Assembly (NCBI RefSeq): GCF_037963835.1
Contig: NZ_CP150145.1
Span: 558,001 to 622,000, forward strand
From: Paenibacillus sp. FSL H8-0332
GTDB taxonomy: Bacteria > Bacillota > Bacilli > Paenibacillales > Paenibacillaceae
Length of the DNA: 64,000 bases
Reading direction: 5' to 3'
Shown one piece after another: positions 36,027 through 47,925 of this stretch (its first letter is position 1; every line of letters begins with the position of its first letter). The notes under the pieces were generated by a model. The model was not told the DNA's origin. It was given only the letters and a program-made list of their open reading frames with translations, and made no database searches. The position numbers were made by a program, and so were the translations under genes.

Positions 36027-36743
36027 ATGAAAAGCAAAAAAATGATCATAGCAACGATGGTATTCGGAATGGCCGTTACAGGTTCAGCAGGGGTCTACGC
36101 AGGAACGAATATGCAGAAGATCAGCGCCTATCTTAACCATAGCATCGGGTTCAAGGTTAACGGAGCAGCCTACACCCCGGTTGATAACAACGGTAAAACG
36201 ATGGCGCCCATCACTTATAAGGATACAACGTATCTTCCGGTCCGGGCGATGGCAGATGCACTGAAGGTGCCGGTGACATTCAATGCCTCCACGAATGAGG
36301 TTATCCTTGGGACTGGAACAGGGAGCACAACGCCGGATAATGGTTCAGCTGTGAAGCTGACGGCGGTTCAATACACTGCAGCGCAGAAAGAACAGATTAT
36401 CAAGGCTTTTGCCAACTACGAGGGGTTTGAGACTGCATATGCCCCGACACAGATGGTCAGTGGAGATGCCTTCCAGAAGGTTGCGGGCGGCGATGACGGG
36501 GTAAGCTTCCTGTTCAATAAAATGCGTGTGAATGTCTCTCCGCGTGACTATTCCAATGGTTATGACGGCAGCACAGTTAAGCTCTCCAATGGAACTGAGG
36601 CGAAATGGTACACCCCTTCGGATACGCCGATGCTGACCTTCAAGCTGGCAGACCGTTTTGTAACCATCAGCTCCGCGGATAAATCACTTAGCAAAGCGCA
36701 AATCGAGAAAGTGGCTGTAGGCGTAACGAAAATGAGCAAATAA
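36027..36743 (+). CDS. Secreted copper-amine-oxidase-N (stalk) domain protein
   Basis: 238-aa exported protein. Signal peptide (MKSKKMIIATMVFGMAVTG, cleavage near VYA-GT, residues 25-27), then a copper amine oxidase N-like domain: IGFKVNGAAYTPVDNNG and YKDTTYLPVRAMADALKVPV, a domain abundant in Paenibacillus surface proteins. The C-terminal ~120 residues I do not recognise. Likely in the wall or medium, role unknown. AGGGAGACG precedes the ATG; a strong terminator follows. Confidence 0.82.
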   Translation: MKSKKMIIATMVFGMAVTGSAGVYAGTNMQKISAYLNHSIGFKVNGAAYTPVDNNGKTMAPITYKDTTYLPVRAMADALKVPVTFNASTNEVILGTGTGSTTPDNGSAVKLTAVQYTAAQKEQIIKAFANYEGFETAYAPTQMVSGDAFQKVAGGDDGVSFLFNKMRVNVSPRDYSNGYDGSTVKLSNGTEAKWYTPSDTPMLTFKLADRFVTISSADKSLSKAQIEKVAVGVTKMSK

Positions 36744-36774
36744 TTACTGCTGCTTCTATAGAATAGAATGCAAA

Positions 36775-36826
36775 AGGGATGTCCGCAGAGCCGTAACTGG
36801 CCGCGCAGACATCCCTGTTTTGTTTT
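36775..36826 (+). terminator. Intrinsic terminator
   Basis: AGGGATGTC / GACATCCCT followed by GTTTTGTTTT. Confidence 0.88.
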
Positions 36827-36872
36827 AAAAAAGTCGGCAAAGCCGTTTCCGCTTGTGGCGTGCTTGTTGCTG

Positions 36873-36998
36873 TTATTTGTTAGAGCTATGCTGTTTATTG
36901 GCCAGCCGTGAGCCAGGGGTGCCTTTACCCCGCTTTCTGTTCTTTAGCGCTTTACGCTGGTTCTCCTGGAACTTCTCCACGAATTCATGAGTGTCCAC
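36873..36998 (-). CDS. DUF4023 small protein
   Basis: 41-aa basic protein starting from GTG (VDTHEFVEKFQENQRKALKN) and ending SRLANKQHSSNK. It matches the short DUF4023 family of Bacillales, which I recall as THEFVEK.x..QxKxxxNxxxxGxGxPxxxLxNKQH. AGGGGG lies about 7 nt before the GTG. Function unknown. It is easily missed by gene callers because of its length and lies at the start of the rRNA upstream region. Confidence 0.75.
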   Translation of the reverse strand: MDTHEFVEKFQENQRKALKNRKRGKGTPGSRLANKQHSSNK

Positions 36999-37206
36999 AA
37001 CAATCCCCCTACAAGGTTAGATAACGTATGCTTGTGGCTTCCATAGCTTACGTTTAGATATTCGGTTATTCTGTCCAGTTACAGCTAATCTCATTCGAAG
37101 ATAATTGTTATAAAATAATGCTTGCAATGAATCTCTAACCATGATATATTCTATTTCTGGCCGCGAAACATCAACGGTTTGCTCGAAAAGAAGTTGAAAA
37201 AAGAGC

Positions 37207-37235
37207 TTGCATTGATCGACTGGATGTGATATATT
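37207..37235 (+). promoter_or_regulatory. rRNA operon promoter
   Basis: TTGCAT (37207-37212), 17 nt, TATATT (37230-37235). It is followed by the leader sequence TTTGAAAACTGAACAA around 37284-37300, the boxA-like antitermination region of Bacillales rRNA operons. The whole 36999-37399 interval holds only this promoter and leader. Confidence 0.75.
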
Positions 37236-37399
37236 ATAAGAGTTGCTGGTGACGAAGTAATCGTCGCTGACAACGAGCTTGATCTTTGAAAACTGAACAA
37301 CGAGTGAGTATCGGAAATCGCTTCGGCGAGATCCAAAAATGAGAATGAAAATTCTCGTCAGATGTTTCAAAATGAGCAATCGCTCTTTCTAAATACCAA

Positions 37400-42152
<4,753 letters not shown>

Positions 42153-42231
42153 AAATTTCTACAACGCAGATTCATTTCGGATTCAGTTTTCAGGAATCAA
42201 TTTCCTGAAGCATTTACGCTGTAAATGCCCG

Positions 42232-42348
42232 TTTGGTGGCGATAGCGGAGGGGTTCCACACGTACCCATCCCGAACACGACCGTTAAGCCCTCCAGCGCC
42301 GATGGTACTTGGACCGAAGGGTCCTGGGAGAGTAGGACGCCGCCAAGC
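42232..42348 (+). rRNA. rrf: 5S ribosomal RNA
   Basis: About 117 nt from TTTGGTGGCGATAGCGGAG to CGCCGCCAAGC, with CCCATCCCGAACACG in the middle. Last gene of the rRNA operon proper. Confidence 0.95.
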
Positions 42349-42355
42349 GGACCAT

Positions 42356-42380
42356 CCACACACACTGTGGTATTTTTTTT
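42356..42380 (+). terminator. Possible terminator between 5S and tRNA cluster
   Basis: CCACA-cacac-TGTGG followed by TATTTTTTTT. The stem is only 5 bp, so antiterminated transcripts may read through into the 13 tRNA genes. Confidence 0.55.
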
Positions 42381-42399
42381 GCCCGTCTTGTTTACATAT

Positions 42400-42475
42400 T
42401 CCCTGATAGCTCAGTTGGTAGAGCACTCGACTGTTAATCGAGTTGTCACAGGTTCGAGTCCTGTTCGGGGAGCCA
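42400..42475 (+). tRNA. tRNA-Asn (GTT)
   Basis: Cloverleaf with acceptor TCCCTGA / TCGGGGA, anticodon GTT in CTGTTAA, CCA encoded. Confidence 0.96.
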
Positions 42476-42478
42476 TAT

Positions 42479-42568
42479 GGAGAGGTGTCCGAGTTTGGCC
42501 GAAGGAGCACGATTGGAAATCGTGTAGGCGCCACAAGCGTCTCGAGGGTTCGAATCCCTCTCTCTCCG
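42479..42568 (+). tRNA. tRNA-Ser (GGA)
   Basis: Long-variable-arm tRNA, 90 nt; acceptor GGAGAGG / TCTCTCC, anticodon GGA in TTGGAAA. CCA not encoded. Confidence 0.95.
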
Positions 42569-42587
42569 TAGCAATACTTCTTTGAAA

Positions 42588-42695
42588 AGGGATGAGAACC
42601 CTCAGTGGTTCGTTGGAGCATAAGCTTCGTTAGCACTACATCGCAATCTCGTAACGAAGTGAAGAGTATCCCTCTCTCTCCGTAGCAATACCTTA
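42588..42695 (+). repeat. Foldable tRNA-spacer element, copy 1
   Basis: Lies between tRNA-Ser and tRNA-Glu. AGGGAT (42588) can pair with ATCCCT (42668), with an inner 8-bp stem CTTCGTTA / TAACGAAG. The end (42668-42691) repeats 24 nt of the tRNA-Ser 3' end and flank (42554-42577) exactly. A similar element lies after tRNA-Asp (43074-43141). Confidence 0.7.
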
Positions 42696-42713
42696 CAAGT
42701 AATAGAACAGCGT

Positions 42714-42785
42714 GGCTCGTTGGTCAAGGGGTTAAGACACCTCCCTTTCACGGAGGTAACATGGGTTCGAATCCCATACGAGTCA
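42714..42785 (+). tRNA. tRNA-Glu (TTC)
   Basis: 72 nt; acceptor GGCTCGT / ACGAGTC, anticodon TTC in CTTTCAC. CCA not encoded. Confidence 0.95.
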
Positions 42786-42790
42786 TATAT

Positions 42791-42866
42791 GGAGGCTTAG
42801 CTCAGCTGGGAGAGCATCTGCCTTACAAGCAGAGGGTCGGGGGTTCGAACCCCTCAGCCTCCACCA
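42791..42866 (+). tRNA. tRNA-Val (TAC)
   Basis: 76 nt; acceptor GGAGGCT / AGCCTCC, anticodon TAC in CTTACAA, CCA encoded. Confidence 0.96.
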
Positions 42867-42899
42867 TCTATCTTTAACCGAATAGATTTTGTTCAATGA

Positions 42900-42973
<74 letters not shown>

Positions 42974-42982
42974 TATTACTTT

Positions 42983-43060
42983 GGAACCGTGGTGTAGTTG
43001 GCCTAACATGCCTGCCTGTCACGCAGGAGATCGCGGGTTCGAATCCCGTCGGTTCCGCCA
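42983..43060 (+). tRNA. tRNA-Asp (GTC)
   Basis: 78 nt; acceptor GGAACCG / CGGTTCC, anticodon GTC in CTGTCAC, CCA encoded. Confidence 0.95.
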
Positions 43061-43073
43061 TTTTAATGGCGTA

Positions 43074-43141
43074 AGGGATGAGAAATCCCTGGATTGAGCA
43101 TCCTATATCTCGAAGTATAGAGTATCCCTCCGATTCCGTAG
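43074..43141 (+). repeat. Foldable tRNA-spacer element, copy 2
   Basis: AGGGATGAGAA at the start as in copy 1; AGGGAT (43074) pairs with ATCCCT (43124) or with the nearer ATCCCT (43085); inner stem CTATA / TATAG. Ends ATCCCTCCGATTCCGTAG, close to the end of copy 1 and to tRNA 3' ends. Confidence 0.65.
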
Positions 43142-43161
43142 TATTTTGCTAATTATAATAT

Positions 43162-43236
43162 TGGGGATTAGCCAAGCGGTAAGGCAACGGACTTTGACTC
43201 CGTCATTCATAGGTTCGATTCCTATATCCCCAGCCA
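43162..43236 (+). tRNA. tRNA-Gln (TTG)
   Basis: 75 nt; acceptor TGGGGAT / ATCCCCA, anticodon TTG in CTTTGAC, CCA encoded. Confidence 0.95.
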
Positions 43237-43262
43237 TCTATTTTCGGTTGTTTCTCTTATGA

Positions 43263-43338
43263 GAGCCATTAGCTCAGTTGGTAGAGCACCTGACTTTTAA
43301 TCAGGGTGTCGAAGGTTCGAATCCTTCATGGCTCACCA
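43263..43338 (+). tRNA. tRNA-Lys (TTT)
   Basis: 76 nt; acceptor GAGCCAT / ATGGCTC, anticodon TTT in CTTTTAA, CCA encoded. Confidence 0.96.
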
Positions 43339-43354
43339 TTTTCTTGTAACGTGT

Positions 43355-43438
43355 GCGCGTGTGGCGGAATGGCAGACGCACCAGACTTAGGATCTGGCGT
43401 TTCACGACGTGGGGGTTCAAGTCCCTTCACGCGCACCA
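43355..43438 (+). tRNA. tRNA-Leu (TAG)
   Basis: 84 nt with long variable arm; acceptor GCGCGTG / CACGCGC, anticodon TAG in CTTAGGA, CCA encoded. Confidence 0.95.
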
Positions 43439-43445
43439 TGTTTTT

Positions 43446-43520
43446 GCGGACGTGGCTCAGCGGTAGAGCATCGCCTTGCCAAGGCGAGGGTCGCGGGTTC
43501 GATTCCCGTCGTCCGCTCCA
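43446..43520 (+). tRNA. tRNA-Gly (GCC)
   Basis: 75 nt; acceptor GCGGACG / CGTCCGC, anticodon GCC in TTGCCAA, CCA encoded. Confidence 0.96.
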
Positions 43521-43530
43521 TATAGATTTT

Positions 43531-43607
43531 GCGCCCTTAGCTCAGCTGGATAGAGCGTTTGACTACGAATCAAAAGGCCGGGAGTTCGAATCTCTCAGGG
43601 CGCACCA
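43531..43607 (+). tRNA. tRNA-Arg (ACG)
   Basis: 77 nt; acceptor GCGCCCT / AGGGCGC, anticodon ACG in CTACGAA, CCA encoded. Confidence 0.96.
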
Positions 43608-43639
43608 TTTTTACTTCATGGATTCAACTTTTGTATTAA

Positions 43640-43713
43640 CGGGATGTAGCTCAGCTTGGTAGAGCACCTGGTTTGGGACCAGGGGGTCGCATGTTCAAAT
43701 CGTGTCATCCCGA
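43640..43713 (+). tRNA. tRNA-Pro (TGG)
   Basis: 74 nt; acceptor CGGGATG / CATCCCG, anticodon TGG in TTTGGGA. CCA not encoded. Confidence 0.95.
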
Positions 43714-43730
43714 TATTTTATTTCACCTGT

Positions 43731-43801
43731 GCGGGTGTAGTTCAATGGTAGAACTTCAGCCTTCCAAGCTGATAGCGTGGGTTCGATTCCCATCACCCGC
43801 T
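43731..43801 (+). tRNA. tRNA-Gly (TCC)
   Basis: 71 nt; acceptor GCGGGTG / CACCCGC, anticodon TCC in CTTCCAA. CCA not encoded. Last gene of the array. Confidence 0.95.
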
Positions 43802-43818
43802 TATATCTGTACCACCTG

Positions 43819-43854
43819 AGTCCGTCAGCCCTATGGGGAAGGCGGACTTTTTTT
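43819..43854 (+). terminator. Terminator of the tRNA array
   Basis: AGTCCGTC / GGCGGACT followed by seven T. Confidence 0.88.
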
Positions 43855-44002
43855 GCTATTTAGGAAATGTATTAGGGTGATGATTTTGTTGCAAGGGCCG
43901 GGATTGCAATAGTATTGGAGGGCGTTATGTTTCTATAGAACTGATATAGTATAACTATTGGATCATAGGCAACATTTACTTGGAAGCTGAGGAGCATTTG
44001 TT

Positions 44003-44956
44003 ATGACAGACAAAGTAATACGGATTTTCAGAATCATTAACGCCATTCAGTCGAACCCCGGGATTACCGCAGCAGATTTGGCCTTTAGGTGCGAGGTGAA
44101 TATTAGGACGATCTACAGGGATCTTGAGGTGATCAGTCACTTTGCTCCGGTTACAAATGAGGGGAGAGGCACGGGATACCGGTTCATGGGGAAGTTCTTT
44201 TTGTATCCGCTGGATTTCTCGGAGCAGGAGTCGCTGGCCTTCTCTCTGCTGCCTTCGGTCCTGAATAAGGATAGGATTCCGCCGGGTTTTCATTCTGCGT
44301 ATGACAAGGTGATGGGTACTCATCTGAAGGAGAAATCGAGGCAGAATGGCCTGCTGGAGAATATCGCGGATATTATTCAAATGGGCACACCGGCCTACCG
44401 CAAGGAGAGCCGGAACTTCCTGCAGCCGCTCATTGGAGCGATTCTGGAGCAGCGCAGCATTCGAACGGTCTACCACTCGCAGTCACGCAACGCCACTACA
44501 GCGCGGGAGATTGATCCGTATTATCTGATCCCGCGGGATCAGCGCTTTTATCTGATTGGCTATTGCCATCTGAAGGGGGCGATTCGCACGTTCCGGATCA
44601 GCCGGTTTGAGCAGGTAGAGATGACGGCGTCCACTTTTGATAAAGGGAATTTCAATATTAAGCAATATCTGAAAAATACCTGGTCGATCAACCGGGGGAC
44701 CCGGAATATCACGTTCAAGGTACGCTTCCATCCGGATGTTGCCCGTTACATTAAGGAAGAGGAGCTGTTCGTACAGCCCCGGATGAGTGAAGAAGGCGAT
44801 GGAACGCTACTGTTCGAAGTCACGGTTAATAATGAGAAGGAGTTCATGAAATGGATTCTGCAATATGGCCTGAATGCGGAGATTCTGGAGCCGGAATCGG
44901 CCAGGGCGCGGTTGAAGGAGCAGCTGGGGCAATGGCTGGATGTGTATAAGCGCTAG
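44003..44956 (+). CDS. HTH/WYL-domain transcriptional regulator
   Basis: 317-aa regulator: N-terminal HTH_11 winged helix (IFRIINAIQSNPGITAADLA ... NIRTIYRDLEVI, residues 6-50), then a WYL domain (IRTVYHSQSRNATTAREIDPYYLIPRDQRFYLIGYC; the WYL triad appears as FYLIGY) and a WCX-like C-terminus (ARYIKEEELF ... VNNEKEFMKWILQYG). Such proteins bind DNA and sense a nucleic acid or small ligand. The target is unknown; no defence genes adjoin it. GAGGAGC precedes the ATG. Confidence 0.87.
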   Translation: MTDKVIRIFRIINAIQSNPGITAADLAFRCEVNIRTIYRDLEVISHFAPVTNEGRGTGYRFMGKFFLYPLDFSEQESLAFSLLPSVLNKDRIPPGFHSAYDKVMGTHLKEKSRQNGLLENIADIIQMGTPAYRKESRNFLQPLIGAILEQRSIRTVYHSQSRNATTAREIDPYYLIPRDQRFYLIGYCHLKGAIRTFRISRFEQVEMTASTFDKGNFNIKQYLKNTWSINRGTRNITFKVRFHPDVARYIKEEELFVQPRMSEEGDGTLLFEVTVNNEKEFMKWILQYGLNAEILEPESARARLKEQLGQWLDVYKR

Positions 44957-45131
44957 TCGCAGATTATGATATTACATATTATGGAATAAAAATGTCGAAA
45001 AGGTTAAATTGAATAGCTCAACTAGAGAATAAAGGGTTTTTTAGAGATATATATGTCGGGAATGAATTGACCGGAGCGAAGAAGCAGAGTATTATTGGAA
45101 TATAATGGAATGATAGGAGGCAAGATAGAAA

Positions 45132-45974
45132 TTGCTGGAACTGGATGGGATGAATGAAGACTCTTTGACAGATATGCTTAAAGTTTCGTTCTCATGGGAG
45201 AACTGGACAGCAATTCTCGAGATTTCAGACAAGCTCTTTGAACTTGCAGTTCTAACCTACGGCTCCCATCAACAGGGTACAAAGAAGTATTTTTTGAAAA
45301 AAAATATAGCGTATTATCTCGGGTACAGCGCGTGCATGAAGGGGATTGCCTATCAAAAGCTCGGTAACCTGGCTGAATCAAGAAAGTGTATAGGCTTGTA
45401 TTCGGATTTGAGCTGGATCACGGATGTGGATCATGAAGCTGCTGTGGAAGTGGAATACTACAAGAATATTGCGATAGCGAATACCTTCGTCATTGATCTG
45501 CTGGAAGGGAAGGTAGAAGTTCTTCCTGATTATGTTGAATTCATTCGCACAGGGGACCAGGAAGAGCTGCTTGCCTGCCTGATTACTGTGCTGGAATCTG
45601 CCATTAAGTATAACTTTTCTATCGACTGGGTACTGGATGAGTTCAATGAGCCGTTGCAGGAACTGAGCTGCAGAGCGAAGCAGGAAGACATCAGATACTA
45701 CATAGACTATATGCATCTTAGTGCAATTTATTTGTATAAAAGGGAAAAAATTCATGATGCAATTAATCTGACTCTCTATATTTTGGTAATAAGTAGTAAA
45801 CTTTATGATGGGACAGGCTTTAGGAAGATCGTGTCGTTTTATGAACATATCCGAAGCCATGCGACCGCAGAACAACAAGAATCTTATCAAAATATAATGA
45901 AAAATATCTTAGAGAGGGAGTTTTTAAAAGATGAAAAAGGCGATCTCGTTATTAACAGCCGTATTGTTGATTAG
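45132..45974 (+). CDS. TPR-like peptide receptor (candidate RRNPP/AimR-like)
   Basis: 280-aa all-helical protein without an N-terminal HTH; an in-frame stop at 45126 rules out an upstream extension. Helical pairs such as YSACMKGIAYQKLGNLAESRKC and YLYKREKIHDAINLTLYILV look like TPR repeats. The end overlaps by 44 nt a gene for a small exported peptide (45931), which is the arrangement of Rap-Phr and arbitrium-like receptor-signal pairs. Lower GC than its surroundings suggests transfer. The start is TTG with AGGAGG 11 nt before it. The identification rests on size, fold pattern and neighbour, not on a firm motif; the downstream target is unknown. Confidence 0.65.
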   Translation: MLELDGMNEDSLTDMLKVSFSWENWTAILEISDKLFELAVLTYGSHQQGTKKYFLKKNIAYYLGYSACMKGIAYQKLGNLAESRKCIGLYSDLSWITDVDHEAAVEVEYYKNIAIANTFVIDLLEGKVEVLPDYVEFIRTGDQEELLACLITVLESAIKYNFSIDWVLDEFNEPLQELSCRAKQEDIRYYIDYMHLSAIYLYKREKIHDAINLTLYILVISSKLYDGTGFRKIVSFYEHIRSHATAEQQESYQNIMKNILEREFLKDEKGDLVINSRIVD

Positions 45975-46068
45975 CACAAGCGTAGTGGTAACAACGGCAA
46001 GCGCAGGCGGTCATTTATCTGCATCCTCCGGTACTATCTCTGTTAACAATCATGGCGCTGGGCACTAA
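45931..46068 (+). CDS. Phr/Alo-like secreted signal peptide precursor
   Basis: 45-aa precursor: basic start MKKA, hydrophobic core ISLLTAVLLISTSVVVTT, AxA signal-peptidase site (TASA-GG, residues 22-25), then a short Ser/Gly-rich tail ending SVNNHGAGH. The C-terminal five to seven residues (such as NHGAGH) are the likely mature signal. Peptides of this make are exported, trimmed, taken back by an oligopeptide permease and bound by the adjacent TPR receptor. GGGAG lies 10 nt before the ATG. It overlaps the receptor gene in another frame. A terminator follows at 46121. Confidence 0.72.
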   Translation: MKKAISLLTAVLLISTSVVVTTASAGGHLSASSGTISVNNHGAGH

Positions 46069-46120
46069 TCTGAATTCTCTCTGTCTTATTATTCTGGAAA
46101 TATAAGCTGCATAATAAAAC

Positions 46121-46155
46121 AAAGAAGGGGTAAGCGATGCTTATCCCTTCTTTGC
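46121..46155. terminator. Bidirectional terminator
   Basis: AAAGAAGGGGTAAGC / GCTTATCCCTTCTTT with A-run and T-run, between the signal-peptide gene (+) and katA (-). Confidence 0.88.
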
Positions 46156-46167
46156 TGTGGATAGGGG

Positions 46168-47622
46168 TTATTCTGCTACAGACAATCCCAGTCCTTCTGC
46201 GATTCTCCGTCCAAATTCCGGATCGGCTTTGTAGAAGTGGCCAATCTGGCGAAGCTTGATCTCATCGGACTGCACTGGAGTCATGGCACCTACAATGTTG
46301 CGCACAAGCCGGGCACGTTCCTCTTCACTCAGCAGACGGTACAGGTCACCCGGCTGGGTGTAGTGATCGTCATGGTCATAAGGAACACTGTCCGCCTGGC
46401 CGGAGACTTCGAATGCAGCCGGTTTATGCTGCGGTGACTCGGTGGCTCCGCCGGAGCTGTTAGGCTCGTAATAGACGGAGCCTCCTCCGTTATTCGTAGC
46501 ATTCATCGCGCCGTCGCGCTGATTATTGTTGACCTCTGCGATAGGCCGGTTAATCGGCAGGTGGTTATGGTTCGCTCCTACCCGGTAACGGTGAGCATCC
46601 CCGTACGCGAACAGGCGGCCCTGAAGCATTTTATCTGGAGAAGCTTCTATGCCTGGAACGAACGAGCCTGGGGAAAAGGTGGCCTGCTCCACTTCGGCGA
46701 AATAATTCTCAGGGTTGCGGTCCAGCATCATGCGGCCTACCTCAATCAGCGGATAATCCTTCTGCGACCACACCTTGGTGACATCAAACGGATCGAAACG
46801 GTAGGTGTCAGCATCCTCTACAGGCATGATCTGCACATGCAGCCTCCAGGCAGGGAAGTCCCCCTTATCAATAGCATTGAACAAGTCCTCCGTATGATAG
46901 TCCGGGTTGTCAGCGGCGAGCTGTGCAGCCAGTTTAATATCGAGGTTCTTGACACCTTGCTCTGTCTTGAAATGGTACTTCACCCAGACGGCTGCGCCTT
47001 CAGCATTGACCCACTTGAAGGTATGACTGCCGAAGCCGTGCATATGACGGAGGGTGGCCGGAATGCCGCGGTCAGACATCAGAATCGTCACCTGATGCAG
47101 AGACTCGGGGGAGAGGGACCAGAAGTCCCAGACCGCATTCGGGTTCTTCAAATGGGTCTGCGGATGACGTTTCTGGGTATGGATAAAGTCCGGGAACTTA
47201 ATGGCATCACGGATGAAAAAGACAGGCGTGTTATTGCCGACCAGATCGTAGTTGCCTTCTTCGGTGTAGAATTTCACAGCAAAGCCGCGCGGATCGCGCA
47301 CGGTGTCAGAAGACCCGGATTCTCCGGCTACGGTGGAGAAACGGATGAACATCGGGGTGCGTTTGCCGACCCCGGACAAGAAGGAAGCCTTCGTATATTG
47401 GGAGAGATCATTGGTGACTTCAAAATAACCATGGGCACCGGCGCCTTTGGCATGGACGACACGTTCAGGAACACGCTCACGGTTGAAGTGGGCCAGCTTC
47501 TCCAGCAAGTGGACATCCTGCAGCAAAGAAGGCCCGCGTGAGCCTGCTGTCATAGAATTCTGGTTGTCGCCTACAGGGGCGCCCCAGCTTGTGGTTAGCT
47601 TGTTGTTATTGTTTGTGGTCAT
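46168..47622 (-). CDS. katA: Monofunctional catalase KatA
   Basis: 484-aa clade-3 haem catalase; breaks hydrogen peroxide to water and oxygen in the cytoplasm. The N-terminus [20 protein letters not shown] and [17 protein letters not shown] (catalytic His57) are nearly those of Bacillus subtilis KatA; the distal Asn is in [18 protein letters not shown] and the haem Tyr in [14 protein letters not shown]. The ATG at 47622 has GAGGTGAT upstream. A perfect PerR box lies 86 nt before it, so peroxide induction through PerR is expected. Confidence 0.97.
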   Translation of the reverse strand: MTTNNNNKLTTSWGAPVGDNQNSMTAGSRGPSLLQDVHLLEKLAHFNRERVPERVVHAKGAGAHGYFEVTNDLSQYTKASFLSGVGKRTPMFIRFSTVAGESGSSDTVRDPRGFAVKFYTEEGNYDLVGNNTPVFFIRDAIKFPDFIHTQKRHPQTHLKNPNAVWDFWSLSPESLHQVTILMSDRGIPATLRHMHGFGSHTFKWVNAEGAAVWVKYHFKTEQGVKNLDIKLAAQLAADNPDYHTEDLFNAIDKGDFPAWRLHVQIMPVEDADTYRFDPFDVTKVWSQKDYPLIEVGRMMLDRNPENYFAEVEQATFSPGSFVPGIEASPDKMLQGRLFAYGDAHRYRVGANHNHLPINRPIAEVNNNQRDGAMNATNNGGGSVYYEPNSSGGATESPQHKPAAFEVSGQADSVPYDHDDHYTQPGDLYRLLSEEERARLVRNIVGAMTPVQSDEIKLRQIGHFYKADPEFGRRIAEGLGLSVAE

Positions 47623-47669
47623 GAACACAATCACCTCGTATAGGATTTGATTTTAGATTAAGTATAAGT

Positions 47670-47700
47670 ATTATAATAGCAAGAATTTAAATAAAATCAA
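47670..47700 (-). promoter_or_regulatory. katA promoter
   Basis: On the minus strand TTGATT (47700-47695) is followed after 19 nt by TATAAT (47675-47670), or after 16 nt by TATTAT. It lies between the PerR box and the katA start. Confidence 0.55.
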
Positions 47701-47707
47701 TCCTTTT

Positions 47708-47722
47708 TTATAATTATTATAA
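47708..47722. promoter_or_regulatory. PerR box
   Basis: TTATAATTATTATAA is a perfect 7-1-7 inverted repeat and an exact match to the PerR consensus TTATAATNATTATAA, directly upstream of the katA -35 element. Confidence 0.9.
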
Positions 47723-47822
47723 TTAACATTATGCGGAAGAAAGCAGGTTCATGCTAGAGCTGGAGGTTACAGACAAGGAAATTTGGCTTAGATGAAGCGG
47801 AAGCGGAGAGTGGAGAGTGGGC

Positions 47823-47855
47823 AAAAAAACTCCCGCCCGCAGCAGCGGACAGGAG
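47823..47855 (-). terminator. Terminator of glucan phosphorylase gene
   Basis: On the minus strand a 10-bp stem (CTCCTGTCCG / CGGGCGGGAG with two G-U pairs, loop CTGCTG) is followed by seven T. The remaining part of the 303-nt gap (47623-47925) holds the katA promoter region and no gene. Confidence 0.8.
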
Positions 47856-47925
47856 GAGAGATTCTTGAACAGTAACGGACCAGCAGCAACGGGGTGCGGG
47901 TGACGGGAGCAAGAGCTACTGCATG

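Noticed and set aside
47856..47925. AGGAGGAGAGATTC-TTG short frame after the phosphorylase terminator
   Set aside because: Gives only 12 codons with no conservation known to me.
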